DNA from: Sciurus carolinensis
Lineage: Eukaryota; Chordata; Mammalia; Rodentia; Sciuridae
Direction of reading: 5' to 3'
Assembly: GCF_902686445.1 (NCBI RefSeq)
Contig: NC_062214.1
Coordinates: 41,363,454 to 41,427,453, forward strand
Length of the DNA stretch: 64,000 bases
Numbering within the stretch: the stretch's first letter is position 1; every line of letters starts with the position of its first letter. Under the pieces are notes generated by a model. It had not been told where the DNA came from and did no database searches. It was given only the letters and a program-made list of their open reading frames with translations. Below, in pieces: positions 35,901 to 49,200 of this stretch. The translations under genes and the position numbers were made by a program.

Positions 35901-38900
35901 AGAATACAGTAAATGACCAAAAACTTCCACAAAAACCATGAGATAATGGTAAAAAGTAATGCCACACTTACCCCACTCTAAAAAAAAAAAAAAAAAAAAA
36001 AGTGTCATTTATCACCAAAACTCTAATCCAAGGGACACATATCTCATAATAACCAAAGCCATGGCACCCTGGCTTCTGAGACTCATGCATGTTGAAATAT
36101 GCAACCAAAACTTATTTATTTTCACTATTATATAGTATTCGATGTATGGCATGGCTACACTACAATCTCTAGTCATTTCCTTATCTATGTTGCAGAAGTG
36201 TGAAGATTGACAAGAGAATATAAACATGAAAATCAGGTTTGAACTGGCGGGGGAGGGGGCAAATAGAGACAGGAGAGAAAAATGGAACCAGGCTGGAGCT
36301 TCAGTTGCTCTCCTAACAAGTCAGTTGTGACCTAAGTGATAGGAACACAGTGCTCCCTGTTCCGTTTATCTTTCTTACTGCTTAAGATGTCACAGGAAGG
36401 GAATCTCTTGCCCCATCCATCCACAATCACTTTTCTCAATTTAGTATGAAAATGTAGTTTACTCTGGTCATATGAAAGCCTGTTTTGTTGTGTTTTCTTA
36501 TTTAGTTAGTTAGTTAGTTAGTTAGTTATTAATTAGGGGCACTTAACCACTGAGTCACAACCCCACCCTATTTTTATTTTTATTTTGAGACATGGTCTGG
36601 CTAATTTGCTGAGACTGGCTTTGAACTTAATATTCTCCAGCAGCAGCATGTGCCACTGAGCCCATCATTTTTTAACAATTCCAATTTCATTGTATAGTAT
36701 TCTACTGTACAAACATTCTATAACTTAAATAAGTACCCTCCTATTAACGTAAATTCCATTTTTTCTAATCTTTTGCTTTGCCAGCAATGCTACAATAACT
36801 ACCCTTATACCAACTACCTAAGGTATACGTGGTTGTATCACCAGAACAAATTCCTAGCACGGGGAATCTGTAAGTCATCTATATGTATGATTTTTTTTTT
36901 TGGGGGGGGGGGATACTAGCTGTCTGATTCTTCAATTGGCAAGCTGTCCTCTCCAGTCTCCAACAGGTTTTCACAACTATTTTCTTTTCAATTTCTATTC
37001 AAACAAACAAAAACACTCCCAAGGAGGCCTTAGACTCTGTCAAACATTCAGTGTAACAAGACTACTGTGGGCCACACTTGGCATCTGTGTACTCAACAAT
37101 ACGCAGAATGAGCAGGGGAACCCAGGTGTTTGTCTTGATGAGCTACATCCTTATGACAGTCTCTGCAGAGCTGTCCAGAAGCAGTTGTCTTTGACCCTTT
37201 GAACTACCTGCTCACATGTGAGGGGTGGTTATTCACATGGATGTGTGTGGTGCATACAGTAGTTTAAAAGTTATACACCACAGGACCCAGTATCCCCTGT
37301 GACTAAGTCACAGATACGTCCTCCAGGGTTCTGACAAGGGACACATCCAGTGAACAGGAGTCACTGCCCCCAGGGAAATCCAAAGCTAAGGCTTTTCATC
37401 TGTCATTTACATGTTACTCTAATTCTGATAAAATTCACCAATATGGAGTCTTAATCATTAGAGAGAGACCCACCTTATAAAGCTGGGATCCCACTTTAAT
37501 CAGATTGACAGAGAATGAGGTCAGAAAGTTAACCTATCAAATTTGTCCTCCAAATCTGAAGGAAACAGAAGCTTTATTAACATGTTACTACAAAGTGTCA
37601 GTTGCACATAACAGGTTGTCTTATATACAGAAGGTACTTCATTAAATACCTTTCATTGAAGAAATTAATTGAAAGACATTACCAAGACTGTTTTGTTTAT
37701 ACAGGGTTGACAATTTTTTTAAAAATTAGCCCTTTATAACAAGGCCAATTTTATAGAATCTACCATTGGACGTTTTTATCTATAACCAAAGCTGAAACAT
37801 TTCTAATTCATCATCAGCTTAGTAAATAATCACTGACTAAATGATATGCCTCAAAAGCAATTATGACCAAAAGCTCTTTTAGAAAATATGTATTTTCCAA
37901 TTTTTTATATATTTTGAAGCATATGTAAAGGAAGACTACTTAAGTTCTTTCAAAAGAAAAAACTAATAAACATAAGCCACTGTCGATTCTTTGCAAGTAT
38001 CTATTTAGAAGAAAAATGTTCAGGTTAAATAATATTCAGATTAAATTCATGTGCTGTTAAACCAAGAGTAATACCATCTCAAAATTACAGCAATATTACC
38101 TCTCTCAACAGCATAAATAAAGCACCTCTTGCCTCCCACTCTTGCTGATGCACTGCACAATCAACTGCACTCGTTGTAATGAACACATTTTTTGTATGTT
38201 TCAGGAAACTACTGGAAACTTTTTTTTCCCCTATGAATTGTGCTCACATTCTTTCTTCACTTTTCTGTTAGGTTGTTTAATATCTATTGTTTAATAGATA
38301 ACCTTTCATAATAAAGAAATCAGTCATTTGTTGCATGAGTTGCGACATTTTTCCTGGTTTGTACCACATTGACTAGAGGAAATCTTCATGCTATTATGTA
38401 CATATGCCACATCCTCACTTTTACCTCACTTTTACCTACCTGAGCTCTCAGAGAATGAGAAAGAAGAGTTCGAGTTTTCTTTGGCAAATGTGTGTCACTC
38501 TTGCCTGCTATTTCCCAATAGTTTGGTTTTTTTCCCCCCCTTAGGAAAGTTGATGTCCTATTTTATTTTAATTGAGAACTGCACTCCTTGTCATGATAAA
38601 GTGTTGCTCATACACAGTTTTGAAGTTCATATACACTGTTTCCCCATTGCTTTCTTTCTCTTTGAATTAACTGGTAAGACTTTGCCTGTTATTTTGTTGT
38701 ATTTTATTTTATTTCCAGTACTAGGGAACCCAGTGCTTTATCACTAAGCCAAATCCCCAGTCCCTTTTTATTTTTTATTTTGAGACAGGGTCTCACTAAA
38801 TTTCTTAGGGCCCTGCTAAGTTGCTGAGGCCAGCTTTGAACTTGTGATCTGCCTGCCTCAGTCTTGCAAGTCACTGGGATTACAGGCATGCACTACCTGG

Positions 38901-41583
38901 CCCTTTGCCTGTTCTTATACCAACATATAACTGAGTTCTTTTTTGTGACCCTATCTCAGATGTATCAATCTTAAAAGTTCTACATAATGATAATACTTCT
39001 ATTATTGAAAATTTATCATTGGTCCCAGTTACAAAAATGAGCAATTTGTGGTACTTCCATCTTCTCTTCCCCACCACCTTCTTTGCTGCTTCACTTCTGT
39101 TATTTCATTTCTATATTGTTTAATTTACTTGTTTTCAAATATATTCAAGAGAGATGAGGAAGTCAAGAGACATTCTGTCTCTGCCAAATTAAAAGCAGAA
39201 ATACCTAAAAATATGTCTCAATATAATAAAAGAGAGCAAACACTGCACAAGAAAGGATATCCGATGTCTATCTTCATTACTAATCATCTGAGAAGTACAA
39301 AAGTAAGATCATTCTGTGATACTGGTATATATCCATCAGAATGGTTGCAATGAAAAATGACAATAACAAATGCTGGCAAGATCTATAGCAATTAAAACTG
39401 CCACTTTCATATACTTATGGTGGAGCATAAATTAGTATAACCATTTTTAAAGACTGTTTGGCAGTATCTACTTATCTACTAAATCTGAACATATGTATAC
39501 CTTTTGACCACTAACTACTCTTACAATAAAGCTCACAGTAATGCAATTGTATATTCACTAAAAAAAAACATGTAGAAGAAAGTCCAGGGCAGCACTAATA
39601 GCCCTGAACAGGAAACTCCCCAAATGCCTATGAAAAGTAGAACTGATAAGTGAATCAGGACATATTTGTATGATGGAACACAAAATAGCAATGAGAGTAT
39701 GGGGATCCACCCATATCCAACTGCATGGATGAATCTCACAAACCCAGTGTTGAATGAAAAGGTCAGATCAAGAGACTATATGCTGAATGATCCCATTTAT
39801 ATAAAGCATGTAAAAAGACAAAACCAAAATCTGTGACTCTATAACTCAGGAAAGTGGCTACCCTAGAGAGGAAAGGCAGGCAGCTCCTGGAAAGGAGCAT
39901 TATGGGTGACTCTTAGGATGCTGGTGATGTTGTTTCTAGGGTGGGTGCAGATTAGAAGGGTGATGGATGAATTGAGTTTGTCAAAATTCAGAGACTATAT
40001 AAATATATATTGGACATGTATATTTTTTATACATATGTAATATTTCAATAAAAATTTCATATATGTACATAAAACTACCACAATGTAGTAGGTGAAGCAA
40101 ATACAATACATTCCAGAGCTTATTATTTTATAAAATTTTACTTTTATAACTGATATGTGACATTTGCAATGGCAAATACATAAAATTATTAAAAGTAGGA
40201 GCTGATTTTTACTTAGTTGCACTTAAATAAATAACCCTAGAAACAGAACTTTTATTTCAGTAATATACTTAGTGAACCATGGCAGTACTTGCAATAGAAT
40301 ACTAGAAATAGAAAAATGTCCTCAGAAAGATTGAAACAGAGATATTTAATGGTTATTTAAGAATGCCTGCTTATTTTATTAAACATTATAATTTAATTAA
40401 TTTAGAATAAGCCTGTATTGTCTCACAGTAATTTATAACTTCAGGGTATGATAAATAACTTTAAATTAGTCTACTATTTCTGAAGTAATTTATATAATAA
40501 ATTTATCACAGAATTTATCCTCAATGTGATATAAAAGAGACCATTCCATCAATTCCATCCTCAGTCCCAAAATAACAGTAACAAAAATATTCCCTTATGT
40601 ACACCAGTAGTTAAAGGGGGAGGGGGAGGCATGAACTGTACAGCACCACTTTGGCATATTAAAACCTCTTAAAACATTCCTTAGAGAATGTGTGAATGTT
40701 TTAAAATATTCAACTTTTTTTGTCTGTGTAAAAAGGAAAATCTCTGCTTTTTATCCCTTCATTCTCTTAAATGATTAAGTACAAGAAGTTGCATCTAGAA
40801 TTTTCCAAATACTTTCCTTGACATAAAATACTTTGATCCTATCAAATCACCTTTAAATGCTTACTTGAGATGAATAATGCTTTTAAAACACTGAAGAAGT
40901 ATCCCAGTAACAAAGTATATGAGTAAAAATGACTGCTGTGGCTCAGGTAGTAAGTTTTTACATCACACCCAGCTATACCATTCATTCTGACTACTTCCTT
41001 TCACACACGAATCTCACATCACAAAGTAAAATGTACATGGAGATATTTTTAAACACAATGAATGATTCCTATCTGATTAATCAGGTGGGAAAGGGCTGTC
41101 AGGTGTGTTTCAGAACATAGGAAGCGCAGTGAGGTTTTCTATCCTGTCGGTATTTTCATAAATCAAACTATTTATGGGGTGTCAAGAGCTTCAAGTGCCA
41201 TATGTTCCTACATGGAAAACACTGCTCTAGAGACCACTTTGCAGTTAAAGAAAAGTATTTCTTTTAATGATGTACTTAAGACACACATTCAGGGGTTAAG
41301 AAAACGAGATGAAATGTATCTTTATTTCTAACTCCAGTATAACTTCAATAATTTAAAATGCTATCCTTGATTTTTTTTCAAGGAGGGCCTTTCTTCCCAG
41401 CAGTATCAAAGCTTACGTGAACTTAACTCACCATTCATCACAGAATGTAACTCTGTATGTTTGTGCTTTGCAGACTCTAAGAAAGTTTGCTATAAAAATA
41501 CAAAAGAGGGGCTGGGGAGATAGCTCAGTGGGTAGAGTGCTTGCCTTATAAGCACAAGGCCCTGGGTTCGATCCCCAACACCC

Positions 41584-41617
<34 letters not shown>

Positions 41618-44600
41618 AGAATAAGGCTGCTTCACTAGAAACCCAAAAGATCCTAAAGTTAGGCCATTTCAACAATTGAGAAAGACCCCAGGGACAGCAA
41701 TGCATCCAGGTGACAGGTATAATGTCACATGTGTCAGTGAATCACCATAACCAGCTCTGTGATGGGCGATAAAAAATAGAGATTGCAGAAAGGTGTTCAA
41801 ACAAGTCTTTCATTCTGCTCAAATACATTTTAAAGTCATAAAATGCATGGGTAGAATTTTAAATATTACTCTACGCATCTCAATTTCTTTCCACTAATGG
41901 AGATTATGCCGCTAATCCTATTGCATGCTAAATTTCCATCCATAATTGATAACTATTAGATAGTTAATCATTTCAGGTTTAGTAGATAAAATCTTGCACA
42001 CGGAGCACATAACGAATGCAAAGGCCAATAGGAGGTTGATGTAAAGGAGAGACTGGCTAACTCATTCGAAGCTTTACTTAGCACTTATTTACTCAAATCA
42101 ATACTGTGAGATAATTGTCTCATTAAGATCTAGAAATAGATGCCATTACTCAAAGAAAATTATCCATAAATCTCAGAAAAACCCAACCTGATTCCCTTGA
42201 GCAAGCAGTGTTTTCAGTCTGGCTATTTCAGCTCGCAGCTCACGGATGAGTTTGACGTTGGCATCCTCATTAATGGTAGGCTTGTTGATGATGTTTTTGG
42301 CTCTATTTGCATAGCGAAGAGTACTTAGGGTTTCTCCGTAATTGACATCAGCAGGTGAAATAGCTGTGAAGAATGAATTCAAAAAATAATTTATCTAGCA
42401 CTCCGTGTTTCATTTAACACAAAGTTGGTTTGTAATTTAAAAGTCAGATTAACCCCAGGTCATTGGATAGACTAAATATTCATTGCCATAGTAATGAATA
42501 TTAAAAATTATCTAAGATTTATAGGAAAGGGTGTTCACTACACCAAATTAAATGTCATTTTGCTCTTCTCAGTCCAAAATCAGCCATCTAACCAAGTTTA
42601 AAATAGTATATGAGACACCCCAGCATAGTTAAGGCAGTTGAAAATACAAGAAGAGGATTTCAATACTCTTTGAACTTCTCAACATTAAGCAAGAATTAAA
42701 ACACTTTAAATATTTCTGGCCAAGTCCACTATCTGGAAAAATCTACTAGAGCATGACAATTTTTAAAAAGTCAGTAGACTAGTTAATTCTCTTTCTGGAA
42801 ACTTTGGTTAATCCCAACCCACCCCCATCAAACTTTAAGGTCAGGGTGCTTATACAATTACATGGAGTTATACAACCAGGGAAGATCCCTTGCCTCTGCA
42901 GTTAGTGCTTGGCAAGGGGTAGGGTAAGGGACATGAGGAGAGGAAAGAAAGGAGAGAGAGAGAGGGAGGGGGAGAAGAATATGGAGTTAGGAGGAAAACA
43001 GTTCTTGAGTTCTCTTCAATGACTATTCCCTCTTTCTATGTATTTTTCTCTATTCTGCTTTCAGTTAATTAGCCAAAATAAATAAAGTCTCTTTATTTTT
43101 ATCATTATTTGTCATATTGGGAATTTTTTTCTCTCAATTTTCAATATTAAATTCTACACCTACTGTTTTAAATAGAAAAACAAAGTTGGGTTATTTTTTC
43201 CATTGTAAAAAATGATTTTCTCCTGTGAGTTAATGAAGTTAAAGTTTCTGCCTTGTATTTTAAGCAAAGAGAAGCTAAGGGTCTCTCTGCATGATATCTC
43301 AACTTTCATAAGGAAGTCAGGCTACATAACAGTTAATACTATAAGACTACATGGTAGACATAGTAGGTGACTTTCAAGATTGAAAAACCATTACTTTTTG
43401 TTATAATTTTTTTTAATTTTTTTAATTTGTTCTATTTAGTTATGGCAGCAGAATGCATTTTTTTCACTGTACATAAATGGAGTACTACTTTTAAGATATA
43501 AAAGGTGCTATACTCTAATAAGACATTTCCAACTTAAATATTTACAGTTCATTCACAGAAAACACTGGATGTTTAGGAAAATAACTGAAAACTCTTACTA
43601 GCAATCATGATGGTTTTAGAGTTTCCTCCAAGGCTATCTTTCAACAACCAAGTCAAAACAGAATCCCTGTAAGGCACAAAAACTTGCTTCTTCTTTACAA
43701 GAGAGTTTGCAGCATCCTGAGATAAATCGGCTGTAGGGAGGAAGGAAAGAAGGGCAAAGAAAGGATAATTACTAAAGTAGTTTTTCCTCTAATTTTGCTT
43801 CAAAAACCCTTGAAGATGTTGCCTCTGTTTAGAAGACAAACATGAAGCATAACTGCTTTGTGCTAAGACAGTATCACAAGAAAAAAGAGGCAAATGGCGA
43901 GCATAAACCTACCTAAGGCAGAAATGACGTTTCCCAGAGTCACGAGAGATTTGTTAATATTCCCCCCTTCCTTGAGCCTGACCCCAGTGGCACCAGTGGC
44001 ATCTGCGCGCTCGCTTCCAGCAAGATCGACTAAGTGGATCTTACTCACGGTTTCACATGGCATTTCAGAATCAAATTTTGCCTGTGGTAAAATATGAAAG
44101 TAAAATTGGAGAGATACAAAGGGCCCTGATGTTGTTTGTGATACAAATTCTAATTATTTCCCACTCCTCACTGAGACCTCTCAGGGTAGATATTTTTTCA
44201 TTTTGTTGTTTTATTATTGCCAAAATTCAATTCCATACATGAGAAGTCTACCATATGTGATTCTTTAGCCTGCTGGAGAACCATCCCATTTCTCAAATCA
44301 CTGTCATTCTCAACAGAGCCCCACTGAATCAGAGTGTGGCAGAATATGAAAGTAGGCCCTAAGGGGCACTCAAGGAAAAAAGTAAGTAAACAAATAATTA
44401 GCCTTATTCTCCTCTACAATCTGCAGCATTTCAAGCACAAAAGCTCTGAAAAATATGACAAAGGAAGACAATTATGCAAAAAATAATTTGATCATTATTT
44501 GATAAATATTGTTTCACAATCTTTAATATGAAATATTAATACTATATTCCTGGCTTAATTTGACCAAAACTTAATCTTTCCAAACACTTTATGCTTTACA

Positions 44601-45997
44601 TTTTGAACCAAAATGCAAATCAAAACTTTGGATAGAAATGTAAACCAGATAACCATAACCCTAACTAATCAGATATCAGGAAAAAAACTAGTAAACTACT
44701 ATAAATCGAAGCAAGGGTCTAAGAAAAGGTAAAGGTGTGCAGAAAGTAAGGAGAGTATTCTGATTAATCTCAGAGAATTTTTTCATTTTGCTGCTCTCTG
44801 ATCCCCCTCATTAATAAAACGCTGCCTTTGTTTCTGACATATTCAACTCAACAGAGGTGAAGACATCACCAAACTTCCAACATATTCTTAAGCCCTGAGA
44901 GAACCCTGTATTTTTTGATTCAGGTGTTCTGCTGGCCTCAGTATTAAACTATATACTTACAATCATTTCCACACATTTAAGAGCTCTCCATCACTTGATC
45001 ATAATGAATTCTTACATTAGGACGTATAAACATTTGCTGTCCTTTAATATCATTCTAATAATCATAATCAACACTGTAGGGTGAGCACCATGGAGTGATA
45101 ATGCACTACACTCACTCACCTTGGTCTCCCACTGGTTTGGCTCTGGCTCACAATCCATTATCTCCCACACAGCTCAAAACAATGAAAACTTTTGCTTAAT
45201 TAGGCACAGAGTAAGGTGTTCTTTTTTTGTTTTGTTTTTGGGGTTTTGTTGGTTTTTGCTTTGGTCTAGAACATGGTGGAAACCCACTAAATATTTCTTA
45301 AGGGTACACATCAGGACATTTTAAATTACTGTGATTGTAACCATGGAGAAACTCAGTGCACAGCACATGTTCACCTTGAATTAACAAGAAAATGACAGTC
45401 AGTCACCTTTGCTTGCTGCTGTTCCTGGATTAACAATGATCAGTCCTCAGCTGGTGCTAATTAGCAAGTAAAGACCTCAGGGATAGAGCCAGCAGGCCCC
45501 ACAGCTGCCCTTACCTGAGTGAACTTGATGGTGAAAATGGCATGAGACCTGCTACTGACATCATTCATCCCAGTTGCTGCTGTGGTACGATTGATATTTC
45601 CTGCCTCCATCAGTTCTTCCACATCACCATAATTCTGTACTAAATGCTTGGATAAATCTGGGGGAAAAAGAGGGAGATGAAGAAATCCCATTATATAGTA
45701 ACTGAAAAACTTTTCCTGTATGAAATAATGCCTGTCTACAAATTTGCTGACCTATCTGAAGACCTTACCAGTTTCTAAAGTTTGGTGGTATATAATGCAC
45801 TCAGGAGCTGGACAAGTTGGTTAGTCTCACTGGGCCTCAGTTACCCCATCTTATAATGTATACCTATTACATAGGGTATTTAGGATAAATGTTAGCTACT
45901 GACATTAACCTCTTAGCATTAGTACAGCACAAATAAGAAAAATGTAAAAGCACTATCTTCATGTAAAACCTGAGCATTTTTGAAGCCTTTAAAATAC

Positions 45998-46030
<33 letters not shown>

Positions 46031-46205
46031 TACACGCGCGCATGCATGTGTGAGGATTTGAAGGAGGGTAACATTCATACACTTCCAAAGTGAAAGGCTA
46101 TACATGTAGGGCGCCCCTACTCCTCTCCTGTAGTTCTCCTTCCTTTTCTCCTACCAGTACCTCCATACCCTTCCAGAAATAGTCCATAGGTGTACAGGTG
46201 TTCAG

Positions 46206-46251
<46 letters not shown>

Positions 46252-49200
46252 AAAACCACTTTCCCCCACTTCATACAAATGGGAGCATGCCTGACTGGGG
46301 GTGTAGCTCAGTGGTAGACCTTGCACTTGGCATGCATGAGGCCCTGGGTTCAACCCAAAGCAAGTCACAAAAACAAAAAAAGAAAGAAAATTGCATACCA
46401 TAAATATTATTTTGCACCCTGTTTTTCTTAATGTAATGATGTATGATATATTAAAGAATATTCTGAGGCTGGAGTTATAGCTAAGTAATAGTGTGTTGCC
46501 TAGCATGTACAAGGCCCTGGATTTGATCCCCAGAACCTCAAAATCAATGCGTATCTTAAATACTATTTTGCAACCTGCATTTTTTAATGTAACGATACAT
46601 TAAAGCATAGTCTGAGGCTGGGGGTGTATCTCAATGATACAGTGTCTGCCCAGCATGTGCAGGCCTTAGGGTTGATCCCCACAACTGCAAAAAAAAAAAA
46701 AAAAAAAAAGAAAGAGCAAGCAATATTCTGTATCAGTTAAGGAGATTTGTCATTCATTTTTAAGGACACAGAGCATTCGCTGAATATATGTACTGTAACC
46801 AATATAACCAATCTCCTATTGAGACTATGGAGATTGTTTACATATTGTGTTTGATTACAAATAATGTGGCTACAAATAATCTCATACATAGGTCTTTTCA
46901 AATGTGTGGGAATGTTTCCACAGAATAAATTCTTAGGAGATGGAATTGCTAAAACAAAGGACATTTGAAATTTTGATATATTTTGTAAAATTGTCCTCCA
47001 CAAAGGGCAATTTACACCTAACAGTGGCAATGTATAAAAGTGCTGTCTTCCGATACCCTCCCAACATTCTTATCAGACTCATTTACATCTGCCAAAGATA
47101 GGTGACAAATATCATCCCAAAGTATGTTTATTTTGCTTTTCTCCTATTATGAATGAGGGTGAGCACTCTTTCTTGCTATTTAAAAATCACCAGTATTTCT
47201 GTTTCTATGAACAATTTATTCATAACCTTTTACTTGTTTGACTGTCCTTATTGATCTATAGATGCTCTTCATATATTAAGAAAATTAATGCTTTGTCTGA
47301 AATCTGAAAAATATTTCCCCCCATTTTGTAAGCTTTTTCCTGTGTTTACAGTGTTTCTGGTTGATTTTGGGTGTTTTTTATTTTTTACCATTTCAAATTT
47401 AACAATTTTTGTTTTATGGTTTCTGGGGTTTTCAAATTTTTAAATGCCTTCCTCCTCCAAGTTTCTGGAAAAAAATTAATCAATGGTGTCTTGTAGTTAT
47501 TGTATTTTTTTATTTTTACACATAAATCTTTGATCCATTTACCTTTGATCCATCTATCCTGCTATAAAATCTGAACTATGACACCAGTTTACTTTTCTTC
47601 TCCCTGAAAACCTAATAATCCATACCCCCCCATGTTCATTTGTTAAAAAATAAATCCCCAGGGCTGGAGATGTAGCTTAGTGGTGAAGTTTTGCCTAGCA
47701 TGCATAAGATCCTGGGTCCAATGTCCAGCATGTGTGCACATAATCACACACCCACAAAAATAAATGTCCATGGGTATCTACATCAGATTCTAGATGTTTG
47801 ACCCTTTTTGATTATCAGCTCATCATATACCAGTTTTCTCTGTTTAAATATTTAATAATGCAATTAAAAGGAAAACAAAAGGACATATGTTAAGCTAAAA
47901 ACTATCAACAATAATCACTATCCACCATACTACTATAAACTTCATGGTTGCACATATTACTTTGGGAATGGAAGGCAAAAGTGCAAATGGAAATTTAATA
48001 TAATTCAGATGGGGTCTTTATGGTATACCTGATATCTTTTTTCAATCCCCTAGGGACACTTAACCACTGAGCCACATCCCCAGCCCTACTTTGTATTTTA
48101 TTTAGAGACAAGGTCTCACTGAGTTGCTTAGTGCCTTGCTAAATTGCTGAGGCTGGCTTTGAACTCTCGATTCTCCTGCCTCAGCCTCCCAAGCCACTGG
48201 GATTACAAGCGTGTGCCACTGTGCCTGGCCCCTGATATCTTGAGGTTAAAAAAAAAAGGCAAACAAAAATAGGAATATCTTTAAACCCATGAACAGATCT
48301 CAGTCTGGCCTCCAATGAAACACTCATGAAAAATTAAATCCAAACAAAAACCTATCTCCCTCTATGTGCAATTCTGGTAGACCAGTCATGACTCGGCTTT
48401 CTTAGGCAAATAAGATTAGCTTCTTTACAAGGATGGCCTCAAAGTCAGTCAATTTTTTTAAATAAGTAGCCAGGGCCAGTTTCTTCCCCAACACTCACTG
48501 CAGCATTTCCCACAAGTGACTGTGCCACACTAGTGTATCTCAATACAGATGCTGAGTCATGCAGAGGAATCCTGTCAAAGCTCTTCTTAACAGGCAAGAG
48601 GTCTCACAATATCTTTCCTGCCATATATCATCGCTAGAATCAGTAAAGGTACACTGCACTAAAATGTCACACCATGGAAAGATACAGGTTACAGGCTTGC
48701 TTATCTTGCCTAAGAACACTAGAAAACAAATTTTGAGAGGTTATTTTAAGCCAGAGGAAATCTATTGGCAAGCCTCGGAAATCAGTGAACATCCTGTGAA
48801 GTATGAATTCATTAAATCAACATTGTATAGTGACAGCTCATATCATTTTTACTATAATAAAATTCCAAAAGCACACAAATTTTTAATTCTCACCATTATA
48901 CTATTTTTTTTTCTTCAAAAGCTTTATTTTTACACAGATTTTCAGGAAGGACAGGGCTGCAAAATATTCACTCTTACCCTCAACATAAGGTCCTTCTTTT
49001 GGATGCTCACGGACTCTTAAATTGAAGGTTTTAGATGATTTCCGTCTAAGTAGATCTCTTACACGTTCATTATAAATTTCTAAGTAGCTAAAAATTTTAA
49101 ATAGAATGGAATTCAGAAAAAATGATTTCAGGCATTGATAACAATAACATAATAGGAGCAACTTTAACTCATGAAAGGTAACTATCATATACGATGCTAA

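Noticed and set aside
41508..41611. tRNA gene
   Set aside because: It has A- and B-box text but the surrounding structure, A tail and target repeat are those of an ID SINE, and no cloverleaf is evident.
48559..49020. 153-codon plus-strand frame
   Set aside because: It overlaps a KIF16B exon on the opposite strand and has no recognisable domain.
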